64,000 nucleotides of DNA, taken from assembly GCA_950295325.1 (NCBI GenBank), contig OX485807.1, positions 27,809,666 to 27,873,665 of the forward strand. Reading direction: 5' to 3'. Below are positions 31,418 through 43,486 of this stretch, in pieces. A program made the translations under genes and the position numbers. Under the pieces are notes generated by a model, which saw only the letters and a list, made by a program, of their open reading frames with translations, did no database searches and was not told the DNA's origin. How positions within the stretch are numbered: the first letter of the stretch is position 1; each line of letters opens with the position of its first letter. The stretch is from Polytrichum commune (lineage: Eukaryota > Streptophyta > Polytrichopsida > Polytrichales > Polytrichaceae).

Positions 31418-34400
31418 TCAAGAACTAGGACTACCATGTCTATCACTATCCTCGCCCTCCTCCGCCTCTACGTCTAAATACTCCTCTACTAGTTTGTTGA
31501 AAGGTCGGATGCGACTGGGAGGTGGAGACGGAGCTTCCGTCAAAAGATTGGCAAGCCCGGCCGCATAGCAAGGGAGCTCAAATGTCTTGGAAGGACTCGA
31601 ACTCATACATGCGTTCTCCCTTGGCGCTCTGAACCAAAAAACAATAAGATTAGAAACAAGATGACACACGAAGATGGGAAAATCACTAGAAGGCAAACAT
31701 GACAAAACATAGAAAGAAAACTTACGCACAAAGAAAACCGAATGCTCGTTTGGTCATCTTCTTAGGCGGATCAAACATAGAGGTGGACGGTGGGGCATTT
31801 GAGCGGGAGGGTTGCGAAGGTTGGTTTTCACGCATGGGGAGTAGGATCGCATTGAAAATCACTGGGTCACTCTCAAAGGCCACAATATGCCGCTCAATGG
31901 AGCGACACGCTGTAATTGAACCACCTACACCACAATGCCAGTCCATAACAACATCATTCTTATCTGTGAGAGTAGCAAAAATGATAGAGAAGAAAACTTG
32001 ATGCTTCTCGCGAGCACCTCTCCAGGGTATCCCATCACTGCGCATCGTCTGGCTCTTCTCATCGGTGAAAGCATTCAACCATCCATCTCGCTGGAGGTAG
32101 TAACCATACTCCTTGGCGGCCTCCGGTCGTACTTTCAGAACGGAGTTAACACGAACAAGAACCTTGATACTGAATTTACGAGTCTGAAAAAATGAAAACG
32201 ATTCCATAAGAATCGGAAGAAATGAAATGGAAAAAAGAAAAAAGAAACAGGAGAGGGATAATTGCTTACCACTCCAGAGGGGTCCACTGGAGATTGGAGG
32301 TCCAAATCAGCCATACCGAACCAATCTTCGGCGACGTAGAAGTCGTAAGTGTGAGCCCAATCGAAAATAAGCCTAGAAACACTTGCACTCGCACAATGGA
32401 CAATAACAAGGACGCCATGATCATAGAGGTTAGATTTTGCAAAAGCAAAAAGACAGTCATAGTAAGAGTCATGGAGCTTGTTCCAATCAGGAACATCCGT
32501 GGAGATGTTGGGCACCGGCAAATTTTTGGGAATGTCCGCGAAGAGTAAATTCAGTCCCTTGTGATGTGTAGAGGAGGTGTTCACACGGGAACAACCTTCC
32601 CCGGCCTGCAATGAAAAATCCATGAGAAAAAATGAAGAAGGAAAAAAAAACGCAAACCAAATGGAAAGGAGTTTGATGAATGCCAATAAAAAACATACAA
32701 ACATTGGCAATGAACTTTTGGATGCGCGTATATGCCAGGAGGGGACCTCCTGCAAGGTTGCAATCGAGCATGAGTTGTACCATGTCCACATTTTCGATGA
32801 GGGAAAGCGTGGTAGGTGAATCCGAAGAGGTGGCACTCGTATCCAAGAGGGCGGCCTTCCTCTTGCGAGGCAAGGAGAGAAGAGAAGTGCCACTGTGAGA
32901 AGGAGTAGCAACAGTTGGTGGCCAACATGCGGAGGGAGTGATAGAGGGGGCAGCTGATGGAGCAACGGAGGGAGTGCTAGGTGGACTCTGTAGTAAGGTG
33001 GATGGCTGAACGGGGGTCTTTGAGGCGGACCGAGTTAATTGAGTGCCGGTATTCTTACCTCTGCCCTTTGCCTTGGGTGCCTTGGGCGGTGGAGGAGGAA
33101 GCTCAACGATGTCGGGCTCCTCATCCGGGACAATGTTCACCTCGGAAGCACTACGCACAAGGCTAGTAAGAAAAGGCTTTTCTTCCGCAGGCACAAATCC
33201 TCCAGAACAATCCAAGTACCATCCCCCAGCTTGCAAGTGAGACTGCGGAAACTTGGCAACTTGATTGGGCGTAAAAACACAAAGATCGGAGTTGACATCG
33301 ACCCAATGTAAAAGGAAAGTTGGCAAGCACGAAGAAGGCAATGCATTCTTCACAACGAGCTCACGGTGAATGAACCTGAAAAATGAAAAACATGATAAAC
33401 AAAGACGGTGGAGAAAAGGAAATGAAACAAAAACAACATGTACTCAAAGAAAACTCAGAATATTACCGGTAAGCGACGCATTTGATTGATATGGGGCTGT
33501 CCCTAAAATCCATGAGATCAAGGCCTTTGACAAATTTTAGATCTCCCTTATCGTCAAAATAAACCAAAAATGCCTTGTCCCAAAGAATCAACCTCCAATG
33601 CTCAACATAATCTCCCGGTTGAAAAATATCTTCCGTGGAACTCCAATCGATTTCAACGGAACACACATTCTCAAATGAAGCAATCTCAGCCTCAACCCCC
33701 TTCTCCAACTATGACAGAAAAGGAAAATAGTAAGAAAAGAACAACTCAATAACCTACAAACATGAACTTAGACTCTAGACACATAAAAAAAAACCTTAGA
33801 CATGACAAAAAGACCGAGAGGGTGTCCCACTCATACCGAGAGGGTGTCCCAGTCAAACATTCTATATTTCCAAACAAGAAATAAACATATTAGCTGAATA
33901 ACCTGATATCAGATTCTAGTGACGAGCCAAATAAATCCACATATGAGCACCACATATTAGCATCACTTATGCACATTAGAAAACTGGACCGGGAAATCAG
34001 ACCATATTTTCAAGTTCTCACCCAAAATGACCACAGTGACAAATTCTCAAAATCTGAAATTCCCTTATTAGCTAAATAAGCACAAATCATATTCTAGTCT
34101 TGAGCCTCAAAACATACATTTCTCCACCCTCTCGGAACCGAGAGGGTGTCCCGGTCCTACTATAATGACCATTTTCTTAAATTTTGAAAATCAGAATTAC
34201 CTATATGGGCTAAATAAGCAAAAACAGATTGTAGTCATGAGCCATTAATTTCCACATCTCTCCACCCTCTCGGAACCGAGAGGGTGTCCCAGTCTAACTA
34301 CCTTACCATATTTTGAACTTTTCAAAATGAACACTACCTAAATGGGCCCATTATCTATATGACCATAACTTTTGAAAATCATAATTACCTATATGAACTC

Positions 34401-37400
34401 AATATCCACATATCAGATTCTAGTCTTGAGAACCCAAATTCCACATCTAGGCACCCACTAATACCAAAATGACCTTAGTATCAAAACTTGAAATTCCCTT
34501 ATTGGCTCAAGAAGCACAAATCAGATTCTAGTATTGAGCCTCAAATATATACATTTATCCACCTGGTCGGAACCGAGAGGGTGTCCCGTCCTAATAGACT
34601 GACCATATTTTAAAGTTTTGAAAACCAAAAATACCGATATTGGCTTCATAACCACATATCAGATTCCAGTCATGAGAACCCCAAATCCAAATTTCGGAAA
34701 ACACTAAAATAAAAAATGACCATATTTTCGAGTTCTGAAAATAAGAATTACCTATTGTGAGACCAAATCCACCACCCTTAAGCGTCCTAGTCCGGGTGAT
34801 GACTTTGAGAATCACATTTATCTATCACAACATGGAACCATATGCAAGGTGATTTTCATGTTTAAATGAACATGCATTGTCTCACTCATTGTACTTTATT
34901 AATGTTGGCCTCTTGGCTTGTGCTAGAGTTGGCTTTCTCAAGAGTCCAACCCGCGGCTTTAGCCGCACATGCCCTCAATGATTTTCCCCTTGCATACTTT
35001 GACCCAACCTCCTTTGTCTTCCCCTCGCGGAAGTCCTCCACCTTCTCCATTACTTGTGCACTTGATTTATTTAATAGAGAGGATACAAGCGTTAAAAAAC
35101 GCTATTTCCCATAATCAATCCTAAGTGCAATTACTTATGAAACCCACACGTGCCTCCACCTAACCTAATGTGGCCAACTACTTATCTATAAACTAATATA
35201 GTCTAATATAGTCTATAAACTAATGTAATAATATAAACTAATCAGTCACAACCACAGCTAACCAGCTGCCTCCAATGCAGTCGCAACCACAGCTAACCAG
35301 CTGCCTCCGATGCAGTCGCAGCCGCAGTTAACCAGTTGCCTCTTGATACAGTCTCCCCTAGCCGCTAATCGAGCATTTCCCTAAGTCTTTGTTTTCGATC
35401 CTTTACTAATGAATTAATCTAACCCACTAATTCCACTAAATAACTACCTAATCCCCACATGTTGTCTCAAGCTCTAAGAGCTCACTCCACTTGAGAGGAA
35501 TTGAGAGAGAGAACTTAACTAATTAAATTCACTAAAAACTAATGTCCTACACGCGTAGCTCAAGCTTTTAAGAGCTTGCTCCCTTGAGAGCGCTTGATGA
35601 AGAGAGAGAGAAATGAGAGAAAAAACACCTTAAGTAGCAAAGAGGGAGAGAGGGAGAGAGGGGGAAAGAGGTGAGGATAGGGTGAGAGGATTGGCACCTC
35701 CAATCACAATCCTTTAACCCTCTCCTCCAAAGTAGGGACTAATCCCCATCCACCAAGCTTCCTTCTTCCCAAACTACCAAGGTGGATCCAAAAGTGGGCA
35801 TTTAACTCGCGGAGCTCACCTTGCTTCACCTTACCCCCCACTCACCTAATCAAGGCATCCTCTTATTGAAGTTAAACCTTGAAATTACTACACAACACAT
35901 TCTAATGCCTAAACTTAAATCCATACCACACTTCACTCTTTTTATGTTTTGTGAATAATCATAGCACATCAAAGTCACACTAAAATTGGTTTCGAAGACT
36001 TAATCACCACATGTGGGCACCATTTTGGGCTCACACCTATATTGGCTCAATATGCACAAGTCAAATTCTACTCTCGAGCCTAAGATTTCCACATTTCTCA
36101 ACCTCTCGGAACCGAGAGGGTGTCCATGTCCTACTATTTTCACCATATTTTGAACTTTTGAAAATCAGAATTACATATATTGGCTAAATAATCACCAACC
36201 AGATTCTAGTCATGAGCCATTAATTTCCACACCTCTCCACCCTCTCGGAACCAAGAGGGTGCCCTTGTCTAACTATCCTAACCACAATTTCAACTTTGGA
36301 AAATCAAAACTACCTATATGGGCCCATTTTCCACAAATCATATTTTAGTCATGAGCACAAAATTTCCACATTTGTCCACCCTCTCGGAACCGAGAGGGTG
36401 TCCCTGTCCTACTATAATGACCATATTTTAAACATTTAAAAATCAAAACTACCTATATGGGCCAATTATCTACAAATCAGATTCTAGTGAATGGCCTCAA
36501 ATTTCCACATTTCTCCACCCTCTCGGAAACGAGAGGGTGTCCCAGTCTAACTATCCGAACCATATTTTCAACTTTTGAAAATCTAAACTACCTATATGGT
36601 CCCATTATCCACAAATCAGATTCTAGTCATGAGCCTAAAATTTCCACATTTGTCCACCCTCTCAGTTCCGAGAGGGTGTCCCTGTCCTACCATTTTCACC
36701 ATATTTTCATCTTTTAAAAACCATAATTACCTATATTGGCTAAATAAGCACAAACCATATTTTAGTCACGAGCCATTAATTTCCGAGAGGGTGTCCCAGT
36801 CTAACTAACCTAACCATATTTTGAACTTGTAAAAATCAGAACTACCTATATGGGCCCATTATCCAAAAATCAGATTCTAGACATGAGCCTAATATTTCCA
36901 TATTTCTCCACCCTCTCGGAACCGAGAGGGTGTCCCAGAATAACTAACCTAACCATATTTTGAACTTTTGAAAATCAAAACTACCTATATGGGCCCATTA
37001 TCCACAAGTCAGAATCTATTCTTGAGCCTGAGATTTCCACATTTCTCCACCCTCTCGGAACCGAGAGGGTGTCCTAGTCTTTCTACAATGACCATGTTTT
37101 CAACTTTTGAAAATCTAAAGTACCTATATTGGCTCAATATCCACATTTCATATTATAGTCTTGAGCCTAAGATATCCACATTTCTCCACCCTCTCGGAAC
37201 CAAGAGGGTGTCCTAGTCCTTGGTATGAAGATTTCAAATAATAGAAAGAGGAAAAAAACAAGTTTTGCACCTGCGCCCAGAAAGAAGCTTTGTTGAGCCA
37301 GTTTTCGAGGACTTTCTCCCTAAGAGGGAGAGACGACGGAAATCTATTCTTTTCCTTGACATCGGCAGGGGAGTTCCACCAACGAAGCCACTTGGCCTTG

Positions 37401-38953
37401 AATGGGCATCCACATGTGCGGTAGCCACCTTTTGAAGTTTTTCGATTGTCATATCAGGGACGAGGAAGGTGGAGAAATGACGGTCAATCTGCCACATAGA
37501 TATGAAGTAAGAATAGAGATAAGTAAGAAAGAGATATCAAGCACGACATGATGTAAATGAGAATGAAAGAATAAATGAAAACACAAGGATAAGAGAGACA
37601 CCTCATTGAAGAAATCATCCCCGTTGTCCTTGTGGGCAACGGAAATGAACTTCTCAAAGTTCCGAGAACGAATGCTTTTGATCAACCTATCCTGGGCTTT
37701 TGACATAATATCCCAAATTTCTGTCGAAGATCGGAGAGCCTCGGGAGTGGCCTCACGGTATAACCTCGCAGCCGTATCAGCCGCGTTGGATATCTCTCTC
37801 TGAAACAAACACAAAGAAGGATAAGGAACGCACATAAACATGGGAGAAGGAAAGTCAAGGAAAGTTTAAACAAACTTTACCTTGTATAAGAATTTGACGA
37901 AGACATCTAATGTCAGGGGATACCAAGTAGGAGTCTTCTCCATCTTGGACTCACACATCTTGTAGTCCGAAACGGAAAGGAGGTCTTTGAACTCCTCTAG
38001 CCTCATTTTTCCAAACGTGCGAATGCGAAGTAACTTGGCGGGGAGGTTATCCTTAACATGGTCATGCTCCGTGGACCTATAACAAACAAAATGTTAGAGG
38101 GAAAAATGAGAAAAAACAAAAAAGAATATCAACAACATTAAATGTTGAACTCACCAGTTGATGTCATTCATAGCATTAAGGAAGAGGGCGGTGCAATTTC
38201 TTGGATCCACCAAAATACAATCAGCCCATATATGCCAATCTTTGTCCAAAGGGTGATGCTTGTTGATGTGCCTCCACCAAGCTGTCAACCGATGGTTCCC
38301 CTCCCACACGTAGAACATTTTGCCAACAAAGTTAGCAAGGTCGGGGTCTCTTTCGAGAATGGCATCAAACTCTACATTGGCCTCTTGCCATAATGGACTC
38401 CAGGAGGACTTGACGTCATCGGAGACATGAAGGACCTCATCGAGGTTGTTATATAGAGAGACGTACAAAGCGCGGTCACCATCACGGTATCCCATGACGA
38501 ACTCATTCTCCAAACGAGAAACATCAACGTCGTTGATTGGCCGAACAAGAGGAAGACTCCGCAAGCGACACAATGGAATAGAGAAACGAGACTTCCCAAG
38601 AGGCTTGAATCGCACCCGCTGAATCACGGTGTTAGAGTCTTGCTTCTGCGATCTCCGAACCTTGAGCTCGGCTTCATCTGGATTCTCCCCATCAAGAGGT
38701 CGAATGCAGTCGGAAACAAGCGGAACATCAATCTACAAGAGAAGAGGAGGGAAGCATCAGAAAAAAAACTATAAGACGAAACAAACAAGAAGCAGAGGCA
38801 AACAAAAATACAACAGAATTTCAACGAATCAAACACCTCTCCCTGTGAGATGTCATCCAATGCCCTATGGCAATCTTCACGAGGCGACAATAGAATATGC
38901 CCATCCGCCATGTATTGGACACGCGCCACAGTAAGGGCCAAAGCCTGCGATGC
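31418..38953 (-). CDS. ParB-like plus beta-class DNA methyltransferase-like protein, ten exons
   Basis: Exons (minus): 38837-38953, 38155-38732, 37881-38076, 37602-37799, 37271-37488, 33467-33708, 32703-33375, 32270-32605, 31726-32183, 31418-31628; phases agree at every junction apart from one slip inside exon 5. Nearly all sites are standard GT-AG (exon 7 uses GTTTGT). About 1075 codons; ATG 38911 (MADGHILLSP) is the first good start, though more 5' exons may exist. Exon 2 has a ParB/sulfiredoxin-like core: IPLCRLRSLPLVRP, then FYVWEGNHRLTAWW and WADCILVD. Exon 7 is a P/S/T-rich linker with a basic patch (LPRKRKAAL). Exon 8 has NLLFADIPKNLP (motif IV position, normally DPPY) and exon 9 REKHQVFF then VMDWHCGVGGSITAC and AFESD (motif I/II). 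The order IV before I is the beta class of N6-adenine/N4-cytosine methyltransferases. Exon 10 ends acidic. ParB-methylase fusions are known in phages and bacteria. DNA binding is likely; catalysis is doubtful. One base appears missing in an A run of exon 5 (37430-37448). Confidence 0.75.
33800..34755. repeat. 138-bp hairpin satellite, block 1 (in intron 5)
   Basis: Repeat units marked by CACCCTCTCGG, AA, CCGAGAGGGTG (a perfect 11-bp-arm palindrome with a 2-base loop) followed by TGTCCCAGTC. Markers at about 33814, 33835, 34124, 34262 and 34560. Units also share TATGGGCCCATTATCCAC and CAGATTCTAGTCATGAGCC. Confidence 0.85.
34756..36035. mobile_element. Solo LTR, 1280 bp, inserted in the satellite
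   Basis: Starts TGTGAG and ends CTCACA, flanked by a 5-bp duplication CCTAT (34751-34755 and 36036-36040). Removing it and one duplication restores the satellite text ATTACCTAT|ATTGGCTC. No retroviral frames are inside, so it is a solo LTR left by recombination (or a very short LTR element). It holds a 3 x 35-bp tandem repeat at about 35246-35350 and paired AAGAGCTCACTCC/AAGAGCTTGCTCC blocks. Its family is not represented elsewhere in the window. Confidence 0.8.
36041..37215. repeat. 138-bp hairpin satellite, block 2 (in intron 5)
   Basis: Palindrome markers at about 36101, 36238, 36377, 36516, 36653, 36772 (left arm lost), 36908, 37047 and 37186, i.e. spacings of 137-139 bp except one short unit. 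Some units keep compensated or single-side changes in the arms (AACCAAG, AAACGAG, CAGTTCCGAG). Confidence 0.9.
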
Positions 38954-39099
38954 CTGTATGCACAAAATACATCGAGATGATGCCCCAGTCCTTTTAGAAA
39001 TGCACCCTTTAACCTTATACAACGCACTCCATACACATACAAATAATCCATACACTTCAAACCTAGCCTATTGAATCCGAAAATCTGAAATAAGAATAG

Positions 39100-39709
39100 A
39101 GTGAAGAGCCCATATAAACACCATTTCTCCACCATCTCGGAACCGATAGGGTGTCATGTCCTACTAAAGTAACCTTAAACCACATATATGATTCTTGTGA
39201 TGAGCCTAGAAATCCACAATTCTCCAGCCTCTCGGAACCGAGAGGGTGACCTAGTCTAACAAACCAGACCATATTTTCAACTTTCGGAAATCAGAAATAC
39301 CTTTAAAGGCTATATAACCACATATAAGATTCTAGTGTTGGGCCTCAAATTTCCACATTTCTCCCCCTCTAGGAACCGAGAGGACATACACGCAGTCTAA
39401 CTAATTCAAAACTAACTATATGGGCCCATTATCCACAAATCAGATTCTAGTCATGAGCCTAAAATTTCCACATTTCACCACTCTCTCGGAACCGAGAGGG
39501 TGTCCCCTTCCTACTATAATGACCATATTTTGACCATATGAAAATCAATACATCTTATATTGGCCCATTATCCAAAAATCAGATTCTATTCATGAGCCCA
39601 AAATTTCCACATTTCACCACCCTCTCGGAACCGAGAGGGTGTCCCAGTCTAACTACCCTTACCATATATTCAACTTTTGAAAATCAAAGCTACCTATATG
39701 GGCCCATTA
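39100..39709. repeat. 138-bp hairpin satellite, block 3 (upstream of the ParB-like gene)
   Basis: Markers at about 39127, 39224, 39364, 39479 and 39618. The last unit is cut at GGGCCCATTA by the CACTA element starting at 39710. Units here are more variable in length (97-140 bp). Confidence 0.85.
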
Positions 39710-40615
39710 CACTACAACAAACCTTGTCCATTCCAACCAGGGTATCAATGACTCAGTGTCCTAAACAACTCATTAAACGACTGTGATGCCTGATGAAGTC
39801 ACCTTGTGTGACGTGGCTAACATGTGAGTCATTGTTTAGTCATTTAAATGACTAAAGATGAACTCTGTTGACGACCGCACAACATACTCATTTTATGTCT
39901 AACAAATTTCATCCACTACATCCATTCGTGTATGACGTGGATAGAATATCTTGACGTGGCTGACTGTTAGTCATTATCTGGTCGTGATTTAACGACTACG
40001 TGTTTACTATTATTTAAAAATAACACAAATATGTGATGTGGCACTTACATCCCTCTAATGACGTGGAAATTAGGGATTAATTGAGTGAAAATTATTCTCG
40101 ATAATAGTGACCTGTCAAAAGAATGACTACGAATTTCGAGCTCAATGACTGACTCACACGCCCGCCAAGATTGGGATGACGTGTACAAGCGTTTAGTCAT
40201 TGTTCAGTTACTGAAATGACTCGTGGATGACATGTGCAACTTTTGGTGAAAGGTTAGTTATTCATCGTCCAACTCATCCATGCCGGTGTGACGTGCCAAA
40301 ACAACTCTCACATAGCAACTGTGCAGTCATTTCTGTGTTGCCCTTCACTAACCCATACTTAACCATGACTCTCCAACAGATTGCAAGTACATATATGGAA
40401 GATATACATTGCCAATGTGCACATATGATGCAGGTCTGAAATCATGTGTTCAATGGAGGGCATTGGGCAAGAACAATCTTTTTCATTTATCATGCCACGT
40501 ACTCGATGACGTGGACGTCTTAGTCATAGTGGAGTTGTAGTTCAGTCACAATATTGTTAAATACAACCACTAAGGACATTTGTGACCCCAGCTAGGCTTC
40601 TGTAAAAACAAACAC
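39710..40615. repeat. CACTA left terminal and subterminal repeat region
   Basis: About 0.9 kb of short direct and inverted copies of TGAGTCATTGTTTAGTCAT and TGACGTGG words, the type of array bound by TNPA in En/Spm. No coding sequence. Confidence 0.75.
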
Positions 40616-41365
40616 CTAAAATTTAGCTAGTGCTAATGAGTTATCGGAATCTGATAGTTCTATGGCTCCCACCAATGACGTTGTGGTGGGCGGGGGAGGC
40701 ACATGGTTTGCCAACTGCATGCCATCCGTTTCTTCGGTGGTGGTCATGAAGACATCTTGTGTGCTCTGTTCATGTCTTTGGGAGCGTGCCTCCTTTGCCA
40801 AGACTACTTTCCACCCCGGTTTCCGCACTTCGTCTGACCAAAATACTTGAGTCGCTTGGCTGGGAAATATGAACGGATCCAACATCTGAGGAACCCTGTG
40901 GCGGAAATTCACGACCATGAATCCAGCCTCATCTCTTACATACGTTGGGTTGCCCCGATTGTCAAATTGCTTCATCCACTAGCACCTAAGAAGTATGACA
41001 GGTGTACGAATTGGCCCATAGTTCAATTTTAGTATATCCTTTAGTACTCCCACATAATTCAATGTCACCTCCTCCGAACCCTCGCATGGCATGTGAAACA
41101 CAGAGGCAACTCCGCTATCGTAGGTTTTTAATGTCCTGGACTGTTGGTCCTCCACCCGAAAGTGGTTTCCATATGCCTTCATCCTCGTATATCGTGTGGC
41201 TAACTGTGACGGTCTGCTGCACATCAGAACCCTATCCATGTCATCCTCATCGTTCGGGTCAACAGGGTGATTGCGTACTACGTCTTTAATCCATTTTCCA
41301 AAAGCCGATATGTTGGGATTCGCCTCCTGTTCCACTTTCCATTGCCTGTACATCCAACCAGTCAT

Positions 41366-41520
41366 TCAATAGTCATACACCAGTCGCTCAATAGTCCCTC
41401 ATAAGTCATTCACTAGTCCTTCACCACTCGCTAACTAGTCGCTCATAAGTCATTCAATAGTCATTCACGAGTCGCTCACTAGTCGCTCATTAGTCATTCA
41501 CTAGTCATTCATTATTCATG
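41366..41520. repeat. TAGTCATTCACTAGTC tandem words in TNP2 intron 2
   Basis: About a dozen imperfect copies of a 10-11-bp unit (TAGTCATTCAC, TAGTCGCTCAC) in the intron at 41346-41637. Confidence 0.8.
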
Positions 41521-42511
41521 ACGGACTCATCCGCCCGCTCAGGCAGTAGGGGTTTACAGAGGCGTTCATATTTTTGCAAAATAACAGGGCACATTGACAC
41601 AATAATGTGCAATAAAAAAAAACACGGTCACACTCACCTATGCAAAGGTGCCATGAGGGATAAATTCGTCAAAGCATATTGGTGGGCTACATCTCTCAAT
41701 GCTGGTGTCATCAAGTACTTTGTCCTGCCCCTTCTAGCACCTCCTCTGCATCTCCGTACTCTTCATCCGCATCCCATACTCGACGGTCAACCACTTCAAA
41801 CTTGTGTAGATATTCCGTGATGAAACCTAGGCATTCATCCCTCGCGTAACCCTCCGCCATGCATGCCTCCGGTGTTGCCATGTTCCGAACATAATGCTTT
41901 AGGGTTTTCATGTATCTTTCAATAGGATACATCCACCTTGTGGAGACGGGACCACACATGTCCAATTCATCGACAAGGTGATACAATAAATGCGTCATAA
42001 TGTCAAAAAATGAGGGAGGGAAATGAATCTCCAGAAGTGCCATGCTCCGTGCGACGTCCGCCTGAAGAGCTTCAAACTCCAATGGGTTCCAAATACTCCC
42101 ACATATCCTTCGGAACACTTTCGAAATCCTCATCACCGCCATTCGTGGACCAGGTTGTAAAAGACCTCGTAGTGCTAGTGGCATGATTTGCTGCATAAGC
42201 ACATGGTAGTCATGCGACTTTAAACCCCCGAACGTCCTCTTCCGTACGTACTGAGCCATGTTGGAAACATGTCCTGATGGTGTCTTCAGGTTCTCGATAA
42301 CACTGCTAAATACTTCGAACTCTTCGCTTGTCAACACATACGGGGCCGCCGGTTTCAACATTTTCCCATTTTTCCTTGGGTGGGGAATGAGCCACAAATG
42401 CGGCCTGATGCCTCTGCGTTGTAGGTCGCGGCGGACCTTTACTGTGTCCTTGTGTCCTGTGACGGTCTTCAATATGTTCTTCGAAAAGTTTGCCTCACAA
42501 TGCATAACATC

Positions 42512-43486
42512 TGTCGCAACCCTTGCTAGCCCCCCCTTGACCATCTTGCCAATTTTCAATTCTAGCAAAGGTTACGAGTGGCTAACCCTTCGCATACCGC
42601 CATGCTAATGGTTAGCTCCTCTAACCCCGGACCAATAGTTCATAGGAGGGAACCAACCCTCCTACTTTGCTTTCGGGACTCACCCCTTAATCGGTAACCC
42701 ATTTCCCCAATGTGGACTTCCATCCATGGAAGTCCAATCCTATGTTGATCATCGCGTTGCCGGAGCAACACTACAACAACCCGAACCATACTAGGCAACT
42801 ATGGCCTCACATTGGGCCAATGCCCATGGAGGCCGTGCCGTTCGGCCTCGGGTGGGTGAGGCCACACCACCTCACCCATATAAGCCTCTAGGACTCTACG
42901 CGGGGCCCCTACCCCACCGTCAACCAACCTCTTGTCTCTCTACCAAGAGTTGGGGCCAAGTGGACATTTTCCCTTAGCCGCTGGGCCTAGAAGCCCCCAG
43001 CAGCTTCAGACCATCATAACTTCCTTGTATGATGTCTGATTCCAGCAACCAACCACTCCATCTTCATCTACGCTTCACGTAGATGCCGATGGACTCCTCA
43101 CTTGCCCCATTCGGGCAAGTGGTGAGGAAGTTATGCCTGTTTGAACCTTGGCAGTCCCGGGAATCACTCCCAGGCACTGCTGTACCAGGGCGCTGTCCCG
43201 GGACAGCGCCCCACTCAAATGGCCATAACTCCTAGCTCACACCTCCGATTGAGGTGTTCTTGGGCTTTCTAGAATCACCACGCCATGAGCTACGCATAGC
43301 TCATGGCCTTACCCTTGTGCCTCCTAGTCTTTGTGGGTGGGAGGCGTTCCCAACGCCCGGGGCCCTCACCCACACTAGGATCACTTGGGCCCTCTCACCA
43401 ACGGCGCCACAAGTCCCGGGTGTCACTCCGGGGTCCCCCTTGTGCCCATGGTGTTTCGGGCACTCCTCATGGAGAGGTGCGCGACA
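42512..43486 (-). repeat. Gypsy 3' LTR (left on the plus strand)
   Basis: 975 bp, TG...CA. GC-richer than its surroundings; holds palindromes such as CGCTGTCCCGGGACAGCG and CATGAGCTACGCATAGCTCATG-like text (43280-43305). Confidence 0.95.

Noticed and set aside
34866-35114. 82-codon frame in the solo LTR beginning with a hydrophobic segment
   Set aside because: Signal-peptide-like by chance; located in an LTR without other coding evidence.
33800-37215. Regularly spaced palindromic repeats resembling a CRISPR array
   Set aside because: Units are about 138 bp, the inter-palindrome sequence is itself repeated rather than unique, and this is a plant nuclear intron: a satellite, not CRISPR.
40227-40439. 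Short plus-strand frame near the CACTA left end
   Set aside because: Falls in the subterminal repeat array with no family features.
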